Positions 16,083 to 23,377 of a stretch of 40,121 bases of DNA are shown here, piece after piece. How positions within the stretch are numbered: the first letter of the stretch is position 1; each line of letters opens with the position of its first letter. Source of the DNA: Paenibacillus sp. FSL A5-0031 (GTDB lineage Bacteria > Bacillota > Bacilli > Paenibacillales > Paenibacillaceae); contig NZ_MRTD01000033.1 in NCBI RefSeq assembly GCF_001956295.1, positions 1 to 40,121 of the forward strand. The letters are read 5' to 3'. The translations under genes were made by a program, and so were the position numbers. The notes under the pieces were generated by a model, which did not search any database, had not been told where the DNA came from, and saw only the letters and a program-made list of their open reading frames with translations.

Positions 16083-16126
16083 GCGAAACGAGCTTACACT
16101 ATTTCATCGGCTACAGCCGTTTACGC
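16083..16126 (+). repeat. Palindromic intergenic repeat, copy B
   Basis: The left arm GCGAAACGAGCT (16083-16094) is identical to copy A and the right arm AGCCGTTTACGC (16115-16126) is shared by all three copies. The sequence just after this copy (AAAGGAGCGG, 16130-16139) is the ribosome binding site of lonB. Confidence 0.8.
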
Positions 16127-16146
16127 TTGAAAGGAGCGGATTACTA

Positions 16147-17850
16147 ATGAGTTTAAGTGTTGTATTAATGTTGATTCAAGTGTTTTTTGCAGTTGTTATC
16201 GGCTTGTATTTCTGGAATTTGCTGCGCAATCAGAAGACGAACCGCTCGGCCGTTGATCGCGAGTCTCGCAAGGAGATGGACAAGCTCAGAAAGCTTAGGA
16301 GTGTATCGCTTACGAAGCCTCTATCAGAGAAGACAAGGCCGCAGGCGATGCAGGACATCGTTGGCCAGCGTGACGGTCTGCGTGCCTTGAAGGCGGCGCT
16401 GTGCAGCGCAAACCCGCAGCATGTTATCATTTATGGCCCTCCAGGTGTCGGGAAGACCGCTGCGGCGCGTGTCGTGCTGGAGGAAGCCAAAAAAAATCCT
16501 TCCTCGCCGTTTTTGCCTGAAGCGAAATTTACAGAGATCGATGCGACAACCGCTAGGTTTGATGAGCGCGGAATAGCTGATCCGCTAATCGGCTCGGTTC
16601 ATGATCCTATTTATCAAGGTGCAGGTGCGATGGGTGTAGCAGGTATCCCTCAACCTAAGCCAGGTGCTGTGACGAAGGCGCACGGCGGGATCTTGTTTAT
16701 TGACGAAATAGGTGAATTGCATCCGATTCAAATGAATAAATTGTTAAAAGTACTGGAAGATCGTAAAGTGTTTCTGGAGAGCGCGTATTATAATTCGGAG
16801 GATTCGAATATACCAGTGTATATTCATGATATTTTCCAAAACGGCCTGCCTGCTGATTTCCGTCTAGTCGGTGCAACAACGCGGTCGCCGCAGGAAATTC
16901 CGCCAGCTATCCGTTCGCGCTGTATGGAGGTGTTTTTTCGTCCGCTGCTTGCTGAGGAAATTGGCTTAGTGGCTGAAAACGCAGTGAAAAAAATCGGCTT
17001 TGCACCTTGTCCTGAAGCGATCGATGTCGTCAAGCGATATGCGACGAACGGACGTGAGGCGGTTAACGTCATTCAGCTTGCCGCGGGTGTTGCTCTATCC
17101 GAAAAAAGGGACAGCATCGCTGCGGGCGATATTGAATGGGTTGTGAACAGCAGTCAAATTCCACCGCGTCCTGATCGCAAGGTGCCGGATGCACCGCAAA
17201 TCGGTTTCGTAAATGGCCTTGCTGTATATGGTCCAAATATGGGCACGCTGCTCGAAATCGAAGTAAGCGCAATTCCTGCTGCTTCTGGCAAAGGTTTGTT
17301 TACAATTACAGGCGTTGTAGACGAGGAGGAGCTTGGCGGAGGATCGCGGACGCTAAGAAGAAAAAGTATGGCAAAGGGTTCAGTCGAAAACGTAATTACG
17401 GTTTTGAGACGTAGCGGGCTTAACCCGCAGGACTTTGACTTGCATATCAACTTCCCTGGCGGTACGCCGATAGATGGCCCTTCTGCCGGTATTGCGATGG
17501 CAACAGCTATTACATCAGCAATAAAAGGCATTCCAATTGACAATAAACTGGCCATGACAGGTGAAGTTGGCATACATGGAAACGTAAAACCTGTTGGCGG
17601 CGTATTAGCTAAAGTTGAGGCAGCTTTCCAAGCTGGTGCTAAAACAGTCATTATTCCAAGGGAGAACTGGCAAGCGATTTTTGCAGACTTGGAAGGTCTT
17701 AAGGTCATTCCTGTCGAAAAGGTGGAAGAAGTGTTCAAGTTTGTGTTCCCAGATACTGAAGTGTCCCCTGTGCGGGTCGAAGCTCCGCTTGGAACCGATC
17801 TTTTTATCGCTTCAGCCGTTCCGTATTTGCAGGCTGATTCCGTAGAATGA
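16147..17850 (+). CDS. lonB: ATP-dependent protease LonB
   Basis: The 567-residue protein is the Bacillus-type sporulation Lon paralogue. An N-terminal hydrophobic segment (about residues 3-26) suggests membrane association. AAA+ Walker A is GPPGVGKT (97-104), and ILFIDEIGEL supplies Walker B. The C-terminal Lon protease domain has the Ser446-Lys489 dyad (DGPSAGIA and VLAKVEAA, 43 residues apart as in Lon). The large N-terminal substrate domain of LonA is absent. In Bacillus subtilis lonB is expressed in the forespore; whether that holds here is inference. AAAGGAGCGG supports the start, and lonA follows after 37 nt. Confidence 0.95.
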   Translation: MSLSVVLMLIQVFFAVVIGLYFWNLLRNQKTNRSAVDRESRKEMDKLRKLRSVSLTKPLSEKTRPQAMQDIVGQRDGLRALKAALCSANPQHVIIYGPPGVGKTAAARVVLEEAKKNPSSPFLPEAKFTEIDATTARFDERGIADPLIGSVHDPIYQGAGAMGVAGIPQPKPGAVTKAHGGILFIDEIGELHPIQMNKLLKVLEDRKVFLESAYYNSEDSNIPVYIHDIFQNGLPADFRLVGATTRSPQEIPPAIRSRCMEVFFRPLLAEEIGLVAENAVKKIGFAPCPEAIDVVKRYATNGREAVNVIQLAAGVALSEKRDSIAAGDIEWVVNSSQIPPRPDRKVPDAPQIGFVNGLAVYGPNMGTLLEIEVSAIPAASGKGLFTITGVVDEEELGGGSRTLRRKSMAKGSVENVITVLRRSGLNPQDFDLHINFPGGTPIDGPSAGIAMATAITSAIKGIPIDNKLAMTGEVGIHGNVKPVGGVLAKVEAAFQAGAKTVIIPRENWQAIFADLEGLKVIPVEKVEEVFKFVFPDTEVSPVRVEAPLGTDLFIASAVPYLQADSVE

Positions 17851-17887
17851 TAAACTAGGGTAGACGTTAACAATTGGAGGTGCTGGT

Positions 17888-20257
17888 GTGGGACCTAGTA
17901 AATCGAAAGGTCGTCGGCTGCCCTTGCTTCCGCTTAGAGGGCTACTCGTTTATCCCAGCATGGTGCTCCACCTTGATGTGGGTAGGGACAAATCGGTTCG
18001 AGCGTTAGAACGCTCGATGGTCGAAGATCATATGATATTGCTTTGTTCACAGTCTGAAGTGAACATTGAGGAGCCGACTGAGGAAGATATATATAAAGTT
18101 GGCACCATAGCAAAAGTAAGGCAAATGCTGAAGCTGCCTAACGGCACGATCCGTGTGCTGGTGGAAGGCGTATCGCGTGCTGAGATTTTGGACTATTTGC
18201 CGAACGACGAGTTTTATGAAGTATCTGTAAAAGAATTGCCGGAGCAGGAGACGGATGATCCTGAAGTCGATGCGCTTATGCGCTCGGTCTTAAACCAATT
18301 CGAGCATTATATTTCATTATCAAAGAAGGTTACGCCTGAAACCTACGCGGCGGTTTCCGACATTGATGATCCGGGCCGCCTTGCGGATGTCATTACGAGC
18401 CATCTTTCGCTGAAAATCAAGGATAAGCAGGATATTCTTGAAACCGTAGATGTCGGAGCTCGACTAGAGAAGCTGCTCGACATCTTAAACAACGAGCGCG
18501 AAGTGCTGGAGCTCGAGCGCAAAATAAACCAACGCGTCAAGAAACAGATGGAAAAGACGCAAAAGGAATATTATTTGCGCGAGCAAATGAAGGCGATCCA
18601 GAAAGAGCTCGGAGAGAAGGAAGGCCGTGCTGGCGAAGTTGAGGAGCTGCGTGCGCAGCTGGCTGAGGCAGGCGTGCCTGATCTCGTGAAAGAGAAGATC
18701 GAGAAGGAAATTGATCGACTCGAGAAAATGCCGTCCACCTCTGCAGAAGGCGGCGTTATTCGCAATTATATCGATTGGCTGCTTTCTTTGCCTTGGAGCA
18801 AAACGACCGAAGATGATTTGAGCTTGAGCAAAGCCGAAGCGATTCTTAATGATGACCATTATGGCCTAGAAAAGCCGAAAGAGCGGGTGCTTGAATATTT
18901 GGCGGTTCAGAAGCTTGTCAAGCAGCTAAAGGGTCCAATCCTTTGCTTGGTAGGCCCGCCGGGTGTTGGTAAAACCTCGCTTGCCCGTTCAATTGCCAAG
19001 TCGCTTGGTCGTAAGTTTGTGCGTATCTCGCTTGGCGGTGTACGAGATGAAGCAGAGATCCGCGGTCACAGGCGGACTTATGTAGGCGCTATGCCAGGAA
19101 GAATTATTCAAGGCATGAAGACAGCAGGTTCTTCAAACCCTGTATTTTTGCTGGATGAGATTGACAAAATGGCGATGGATTTCCGTGGAGATCCAGCTTC
19201 AGCACTTCTAGAAGTGCTCGATCCGGAACAAAACAACACGTTCAGCGATCATTATGTAGAAGTGCCATTTGATCTATCTAATGTGATGTTCGTAACGACC
19301 GCGAATGCGATGCACAATATTCCTCGTCCGCTGCTTGATCGGATGGAGGTCTTGTATATTCCAGGATATACGGAGCTTGAGAAACTGCAAATCGGAAATC
19401 GTTACCTATTGCCGAAGCAGAAAAAGGAACATGGCTTGACCGAGGAGCAGCTCATTGTCTCGGAAGACGTATTGCTCCAGCTGATTAGGGAATATACGAG
19501 AGAATCCGGTGTTCGTAATCTAGAGCAGCAAATTGCAGCAGTGTGCCGTAAGGCAGCGAAACGATTTGTTGCAAATGAGCAAACGGAATCCACCGAGCCA
19601 TTTGAAGTTACGAGTGAGGAGCTCAAGGAATTGCTGGGGCCATCGAAGTTCCGTTATGGCCTTGCTGAGAGCGAGAATCAGATCGGAGCGGTGACTGGTC
19701 TTGCATGGACTGAGGTAGGCGGAGATACGCTTGTCATTGAAGTCACAGTAATGCCGGGTAGCGGAAAACTAACGTTAACTGGTAAACTAGGTGATGTCAT
19801 GAAGGAATCTGCTCAAGCGGCATTCAGTTATACACGCTCGAAAGCGATTGAGCTGGGCATTGACCCAAGCTTTCATGAGAAAAATGATATTCATATTCAT
19901 ATTCCAGAGGGTGCGATTCCAAAGGATGGTCCATCAGCCGGCATTACGATTGCAACTGCGCTTATCTCCGCGCTTACAAACCGCTATGTGGATAAGGAAG
20001 TAGCGATGACGGGCGAAATTACGCTCAGAGGCCGCGTGCTTCCGATTGGCGGTTTGAAGGAAAAATCGCTGGCAGCACATCGTGCAGGCATTCGCAAAAT
20101 ATTGTTGCCGAAAGAAAATGAACGGGATCTAGGGGATATTCCCGATAGCGTACGACATGATATGCAATTTTTTCCTGTCAGTCATATGGATGAAGTGCTG
20201 CAGCATGCGTTGCTTCCGGTTCAAACGGAAGAGAAAGCAGGTACAACGATTTTATGA
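17888..20257 (+). CDS. lonA: ATP-dependent protease LonA
   Basis: The 789-residue protein has full Lon architecture. The N-terminal substrate-binding domain (about 12-210) has LPLLPLRGLLVYPSMVLHLDVGR. A coiled-coil region (about 195-290) follows. The AAA+ module has Walker A GPPGVGKTS and VFLLDEIDKM. The serine-lysine protease domain has Ser683 (DGPSAGIT) and Lys726 (GLKEKSLAAHR). It degrades misfolded and regulatory proteins in the cytoplasm. The start is GTG 17888, five bases after GGAGGTG; a GTG at 17886 is out of frame. The stop overlaps the engB start by 4 nt (ATGA), so translation is probably coupled. Confidence 0.98.
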   Translation: MGPSKSKGRRLPLLPLRGLLVYPSMVLHLDVGRDKSVRALERSMVEDHMILLCSQSEVNIEEPTEEDIYKVGTIAKVRQMLKLPNGTIRVLVEGVSRAEILDYLPNDEFYEVSVKELPEQETDDPEVDALMRSVLNQFEHYISLSKKVTPETYAAVSDIDDPGRLADVITSHLSLKIKDKQDILETVDVGARLEKLLDILNNEREVLELERKINQRVKKQMEKTQKEYYLREQMKAIQKELGEKEGRAGEVEELRAQLAEAGVPDLVKEKIEKEIDRLEKMPSTSAEGGVIRNYIDWLLSLPWSKTTEDDLSLSKAEAILNDDHYGLEKPKERVLEYLAVQKLVKQLKGPILCLVGPPGVGKTSLARSIAKSLGRKFVRISLGGVRDEAEIRGHRRTYVGAMPGRIIQGMKTAGSSNPVFLLDEIDKMAMDFRGDPASALLEVLDPEQNNTFSDHYVEVPFDLSNVMFVTTANAMHNIPRPLLDRMEVLYIPGYTELEKLQIGNRYLLPKQKKEHGLTEEQLIVSEDVLLQLIREYTRESGVRNLEQQIAAVCRKAAKRFVANEQTESTEPFEVTSEELKELLGPSKFRYGLAESENQIGAVTGLAWTEVGGDTLVIEVTVMPGSGKLTLTGKLGDVMKESAQAAFSYTRSKAIELGIDPSFHEKNDIHIHIPEGAIPKDGPSAGITIATALISALTNRYVDKEVAMTGEITLRGRVLPIGGLKEKSLAAHRAGIRKILLPKENERDLGDIPDSVRHDMQFFPVSHMDEVLQHALLPVQTEEKAGTTIL

Positions 20258-20841
20258 AAATTACACAAGCAGAATTCATCATCAGCGCAGTAAAACCACA
20301 TCAATACCCAGAGGACGCCTTGCCAGAGATAGCTCTGGCAGGGCGTTCGAATGTAGGAAAATCTTCATTGATTAATAAACTTATTTTACGCAAAAACTTA
20401 GCTAGAACGAGCTCGCAGCCCGGCAAAACGCAGCAGCTTAATTACTACCGCGTGAATGACCTTATTTATTTGGTTGATTTTCCGGGGTATGGCTATGCTA
20501 AGGTTTCGAAAACTCAGCGCTTGCAGTTTGGCGAAATGATCGAACGTTATATCCGTGACCGTGAGCCGCTTAAGCTTCAGCTGCTGGTCATCGATATTCG
20601 TCATGAGCCGTCTCTGCTCGATCAGCAAATGTACAAATGGTTGAAGCATTATGAAATCCCGACATGCGTCGTTGCGACCAAGGCGGATAAAATTCCGAAG
20701 TCGAAATGGGACAAGCATATTAAAATGATCAAAAAAACGCTTGAAGTCGACCCAAGCGATTCCGTCGTATTATTCTCGTCTGAATTAGGGCTTGGACGCG
20801 AGCAACTATGGGACATCATAACCGAAGCGATTGCTACATGA
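20254..20841 (+). CDS. engB: Ribosome biogenesis GTPase EngB (YsxC/YihA)
   Basis: The 195-residue TRAFAC GTPase is needed for 50S subunit assembly. The G1 loop is GRSNVGKSS (residues 30-38), G2 includes the conserved Thr/Ser stretch before QPGKTQ, G3 is DFPGYGYAKV, G4 is TKAD, and a C-terminal FSSELGLG segment corresponds to G5. Length is typical. The start codon overlaps the lonA stop, the same lonA-ysxC linkage as Bacillus. No strong terminator follows within 200 nt. Confidence 0.97.
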   Translation: MKITQAEFIISAVKPHQYPEDALPEIALAGRSNVGKSSLINKLILRKNLARTSSQPGKTQQLNYYRVNDLIYLVDFPGYGYAKVSKTQRLQFGEMIERYIRDREPLKLQLLVIDIRHEPSLLDQQMYKWLKHYEIPTCVVATKADKIPKSKWDKHIKMIKKTLEVDPSDSVVLFSSELGLGREQLWDIITEAIAT

Positions 20842-21053
20842 GGTAGCAAGACCAGCAAGTTATTCTATAAAGCAGAGGATTTAGTGAAATAGTCGGCTTT
20901 CCTCGTGAATTCTTCCGTTATTTTGTGGAATATGCGAGAATATCGGGGATGAACGACAGGAATAAAATGATAAGATCACGTATAATATACTTAAGCAACA
21001 AGACCAAAGTTAAAGACCAAAGCGTGCAAGTTCAAAGAATTGAGGAGATTTTT

Positions 21054-21644
21054 ATGGCTAAGCGGCTAGCCACAGAGTATGTAAATGCCAAACTGCAATT
21101 GACGAATGAAGAGATGGCTGAGTTTATCCGTTCATTTGAAGAGCAACAAATACACCTTCAGGTGTTGGTGCTTGACAATGGGAATCAGGAGCTCGTTCTC
21201 GAAGATGTAGCAGGGAGGGAAGAAGTCCGACTGACCTTTGAACGTCAACAAGACTATTACGTGTGCGTATTATCTTGCCGTCTTGTGCAACCGAGGCTGA
21301 CCAATGCTATGCGAAAAGCTCTTTCAGCTTTCCGCGGCAACGCGATCGTCAACCGAATCTACAGTCATTATACGATGATCTATCATTATAAGAATGGTTC
21401 CGTTCACCAAATTGTCGAAAGCTCGAGCACAGGGGAGCGCATTGTATTCGAATTCAAGGATACACTTGGCCAACTGGAGCGTGTGTTCCAAAGTCGTTTG
21501 ATCGAGCGGGAAATCGGATTGTTAAGTAATGCAGTCAATGAATTGCTAGATCTTCGCAACCAAACGAAGGATGCTGAAGAAATTAGCAAAATCGATGATC
21601 GTTTAACCGATCTGACTCGCAAGCTCTTCATCCTTGAAGCTTAA
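21054..21644 (+). CDS. Conserved hypothetical protein
   Basis: The product is 196 residues from ATG 21054, with GAGGAG about 8 nt upstream. The frame continues upstream to 20925, but that stretch has no ribosome binding site and unlike composition. The N-terminal part appears beta-rich (HLQVLVLDNGNQELVLED, YVCVLSCRLV). The C-terminal 60 residues form a probable coiled coil (LIEREIGLLSNAVNELLDLRNQ). No signal peptide or catalytic motif is visible. It lies between engB and a lipoprotein gene, where Bacillus has ysxD, but no similarity to YsxD is evident. It is closed by a strong terminator. Function unknown. Confidence 0.75.
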   Translation: MAKRLATEYVNAKLQLTNEEMAEFIRSFEEQQIHLQVLVLDNGNQELVLEDVAGREEVRLTFERQQDYYVCVLSCRLVQPRLTNAMRKALSAFRGNAIVNRIYSHYTMIYHYKNGSVHQIVESSSTGERIVFEFKDTLGQLERVFQSRLIEREIGLLSNAVNELLDLRNQTKDAEEISKIDDRLTDLTRKLFILEA

Positions 21645-21665
21645 ACCATTTAGGAAATCTTGATT

Positions 21666-21697
21666 AAAGAGGCTGCTTTCGCAGCCTCTTTTTTTTG
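21666..21697 (+). terminator. Terminator after the 21054 gene
   Basis: AAGAGGCTGC (21667-21676), loop TTTC, GCAGCCTCTT (21681-21690), then a T-run. Perfect 10-bp stem. Confidence 0.93.
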
Positions 21698-21814
21698 TTT
21701 TCAAAATATTGCATCTATGAATTTTGCAACATTTTGCGTGTTTAAACAGTTAGTATCAGGGTAAGGCGAGTGGATAGCATCTTAGTTTTTTATACAACAA
21801 GGAGATGAATAGGA

Positions 21815-22498
21815 ATGAATCAAACCAAACGATTTAAACAATTTGCTATCGGAATATCATTTGCGATCGCATTATCTTTAACAGCGTGCAGCAATAAGGA
21901 TACAGGAGCAGATCAAGTGCCGCCGCCGGCAACAGCGATGCCGAGCAATCAGCCAGAGACAAGTACACCGGCCTCACCGGACACGAGGCCAAGCGTCCCG
22001 CCTTCTGAACAGCCTAATGAGCAACCAGGCGGCAATGGCGCTGAGGAGCCGTCTAGCGGCTCTGAGGCCGGAGAAACGATCAGCTCAGTCTATGCGCTTG
22101 CGAAGGAAGGCAAAGTTCCAGGCTCTGATTATGCAGCTCATATCGCATTATATGATGATATAGAGAAAAAATGGGGCAAGCCTGATACCAACGAATCCGC
22201 TGGGAAAGGGATGTATGCTGCCTACAAAGATAAAGGGATTACATTTGGATACAACAAAGGCATGCTTGTTTATGATGTAAGATCTTATTCGAAAAAGCTT
22301 CAAGGCATTACATTGAAAGACATAGAGATCGCGCTTGGGTCTGCTGATGAAAAAACGGTTAACGGTACAGATGACATTTATACCTATGAGGTCAATAAAC
22401 AATATCAGCTTAAATTTATTTTGGCTGAAGCAACCGGCAAGGTGGATCACATCTCGGTATACAGTCCGCAGGACGCAAAAAATAATATGGCAGGATGA
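21815..22498 (+). CDS. Lipoprotein with YjgB-like (DUF4309) domain
   Basis: The 227-residue protein has a lipoprotein signal with lipobox LTAC (Cys25). A Pro/Ser/Glu-rich linker, low in complexity, runs over about residues 30-90. The C-terminal domain (about 88-220) begins ISSVYALAKEGKVPGSDY, continues with WGKPD, and ends in a VDHISVYSP strand. This matches the YjgB/DUF4309 family of secreted Bacillales proteins, which have no assigned biochemical role. It is predicted to be anchored on the outer face of the membrane. AAGGAG at 21799-21804 gives 10 nt spacing to ATG 21815. It appears to be transcribed alone. Confidence 0.82.
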   Translation: MNQTKRFKQFAIGISFAIALSLTACSNKDTGADQVPPPATAMPSNQPETSTPASPDTRPSVPPSEQPNEQPGGNGAEEPSSGSEAGETISSVYALAKEGKVPGSDYAAHIALYDDIEKKWGKPDTNESAGKGMYAAYKDKGITFGYNKGMLVYDVRSYSKKLQGITLKDIEIALGSADEKTVNGTDDIYTYEVNKQYQLKFILAEATGKVDHISVYSPQDAKNNMAG

Positions 22499-22590
22499 TC
22501 GCACAGCCCATTGCGAGATAAGCTTCAACGTCATACATTGAAAACGGGGCTGGCAATGAAAGGTTATTTCCATCCTTTAGAAAAAAAGTA

Positions 22591-22619
22591 TTGCAATTAT
22601 CCCGGATAGATGTTATTTT
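22591..22619 (+). promoter_or_regulatory. Candidate promoter for speD
   Basis: TTGCAA (22591-22596), a 17-nt spacer and TATTTT (22614-22619). The -10 is weak. If used, it gives a leader of about 150 nt before speD. Confidence 0.4.
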
Positions 22620-22653
22620 TATTCTCGTTGAAAAGATTGTTGATGTTAATAAT

Positions 22654-22770
22654 AGGAACCAGGATTCACTCAGGACATTGTTATGTTGCGAGAGATTAAT
22701 CCCTCGAGAAGTGAATGACGTAGGTCCTAGCGGATGAAATTTTTCAAACATTTTATTCCTAGGAAGGGGG
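22654..22770 (+). promoter_or_regulatory. Structured speD leader with alternative pairing at the RBS
   Basis: Stem 1 pairs AGGA(a)CC (22654-22660) with GGTCCT (22723-22728), one base bulged. Stem 2 pairs ATTCACT (22664-22670) with AGTGAAT (22710-22716). An inner CGAG/CTCG hairpin is at 22689-22706. TCCTAG (22725-22730), part of stem 1, is also perfectly complementary to CTAGGA (22759-22764), which touches the AAGGGGG ribosome binding site (22764-22770). The two pairings exclude each other. I know of no named riboswitch class here. Confidence 0.45.
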
Positions 22771-22779
22771 AACCGGAAG

Positions 22780-23178
22780 ATGGAATACTCAACTTTCGGA
22801 AGACACGTTGCTGTTGATACTTGGGGTGTAGACTTTGATCTACTGAACAGCGCTGAATTTTTGCAATCACACATGGTAGAGGCTGCAGAGGCTTGTGGTG
22901 CTACTGTATTGTCGGTTCAAGCCAAACAATTCGATCCTCAAGGCGCAACTGTGCTCGTGCTGCTGTCGGAGAGTCACCTCTCGATTCATACGTATCCTGA
23001 GAGAGGTTTTGCTGCGCTTGATTGTTATACTTGCGGCGAAACTGTAGATCCTCAGCTTGCGATCGACTACATGCTCGCTGTACTGAAGCCAAAAGCGACG
23101 TATGCGAAGAAGCTTGTACGCGGTATGGGCGAACTGCAAGTAGAAGAGCCAAAAATGAAACAAACTGAGCTCGTTTAA
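22780..23178 (+). CDS. speD: S-adenosylmethionine decarboxylase proenzyme
   Basis: The 132-residue protein is a class 1B AdoMet decarboxylase, which makes decarboxylated AdoMet, the aminopropyl donor for spermidine. It self-cleaves between Glu64 and Ser65 in LSESHLSIHTYPE, producing the pyruvoyl cofactor from Ser65. His70 and Cys85 match the conserved processing and catalytic residues. Length is normal for the Bacillus/Thermotoga type. AAGGGGG nine bases before ATG 22780 supports the start. It has its own terminator and a structured leader. No speE or other polyamine gene is adjacent. Confidence 0.96.
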   Translation: MEYSTFGRHVAVDTWGVDFDLLNSAEFLQSHMVEAAEACGATVLSVQAKQFDPQGATVLVLLSESHLSIHTYPERGFAALDCYTCGETVDPQLAIDYMLAVLKPKATYAKKLVRGMGELQVEEPKMKQTELV

Positions 23179-23204
23179 GAGCTTTAAAACTTATTGCTCA
23201 TAGC

Positions 23205-23240
23205 GAAATAACCATGGATGGTATCCATGGTTATTTCTTT
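23205..23240 (+). terminator. Terminator after speD
   Basis: GAAATAACCATGGA (23205-23218) pairs perfectly with TCCATGGTTATTTC (23224-23237) across a 5-nt loop, followed by T residues. Confidence 0.88.
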
Positions 23241-23314
23241 GTAGTAAAAGGGAATAATGAGTCTGTACTTTTCAAATATTATTCATAAATGAACATTATC
23301 TGAATGTTTTACTA

Positions 23315-23323
23315 TGCTATAAT
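23315..23323 (+). promoter_or_regulatory. Extended -10 promoter of the hem operon
   Basis: TGCTATAAT (23315-23323) is a perfect extended -10. No strong -35 lies at the usual distance. Transcription would start about 50 nt before hemA and can run through to hemL, because no terminator is seen between those genes. Confidence 0.65.
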
Positions 23324-23377
23324 TATCGATAACATCAATGCTTGATCGCTTAAAGAGAAGGAGGCAGGTGACCGCGC

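Larger units (their letters stand above)
15601..16146. other. Long intergenic region upstream of lonB
   Basis: AT-rich, with no recognised gene. Near 15611-15709 a strong AGGAGGGAAG precedes a 28-codon TTG-initiated reading frame, discussed as a finding. A small AATAAC/GTTATT hairpin lies near 15780-15805. The right third holds two palindromic repeat copies (15983-16026 and 16083-16126) with a long inverted repeat between them. I see no convincing sigma-A or forespore-type promoter, although lonB must have one nearby. Confidence 0.6.

Noticed and set aside
20959..20988. Sporulation-type (sigma-G-like) promoter GGAATA...TATAATA
   Set aside because: Spacing and the -10 deviate from consensus; the same bases could be a plain sigma-A -10. 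Not enough to call.
20925..21053. N-terminal extension of the 21054 gene
   Set aside because: The 43-residue extension has no ribosome binding site and basic, unlike composition, while ATG 21054 has a well-spaced GAGGAG.
22504..22558. H-type pseudoknot (CAGCCC/GGGCTG crossing CATTGC/GCAATG)
   Set aside because: Both connecting loops would have zero length, which is sterically implausible. The pairings can only be alternatives, and they lie upstream of the likely speD promoter.
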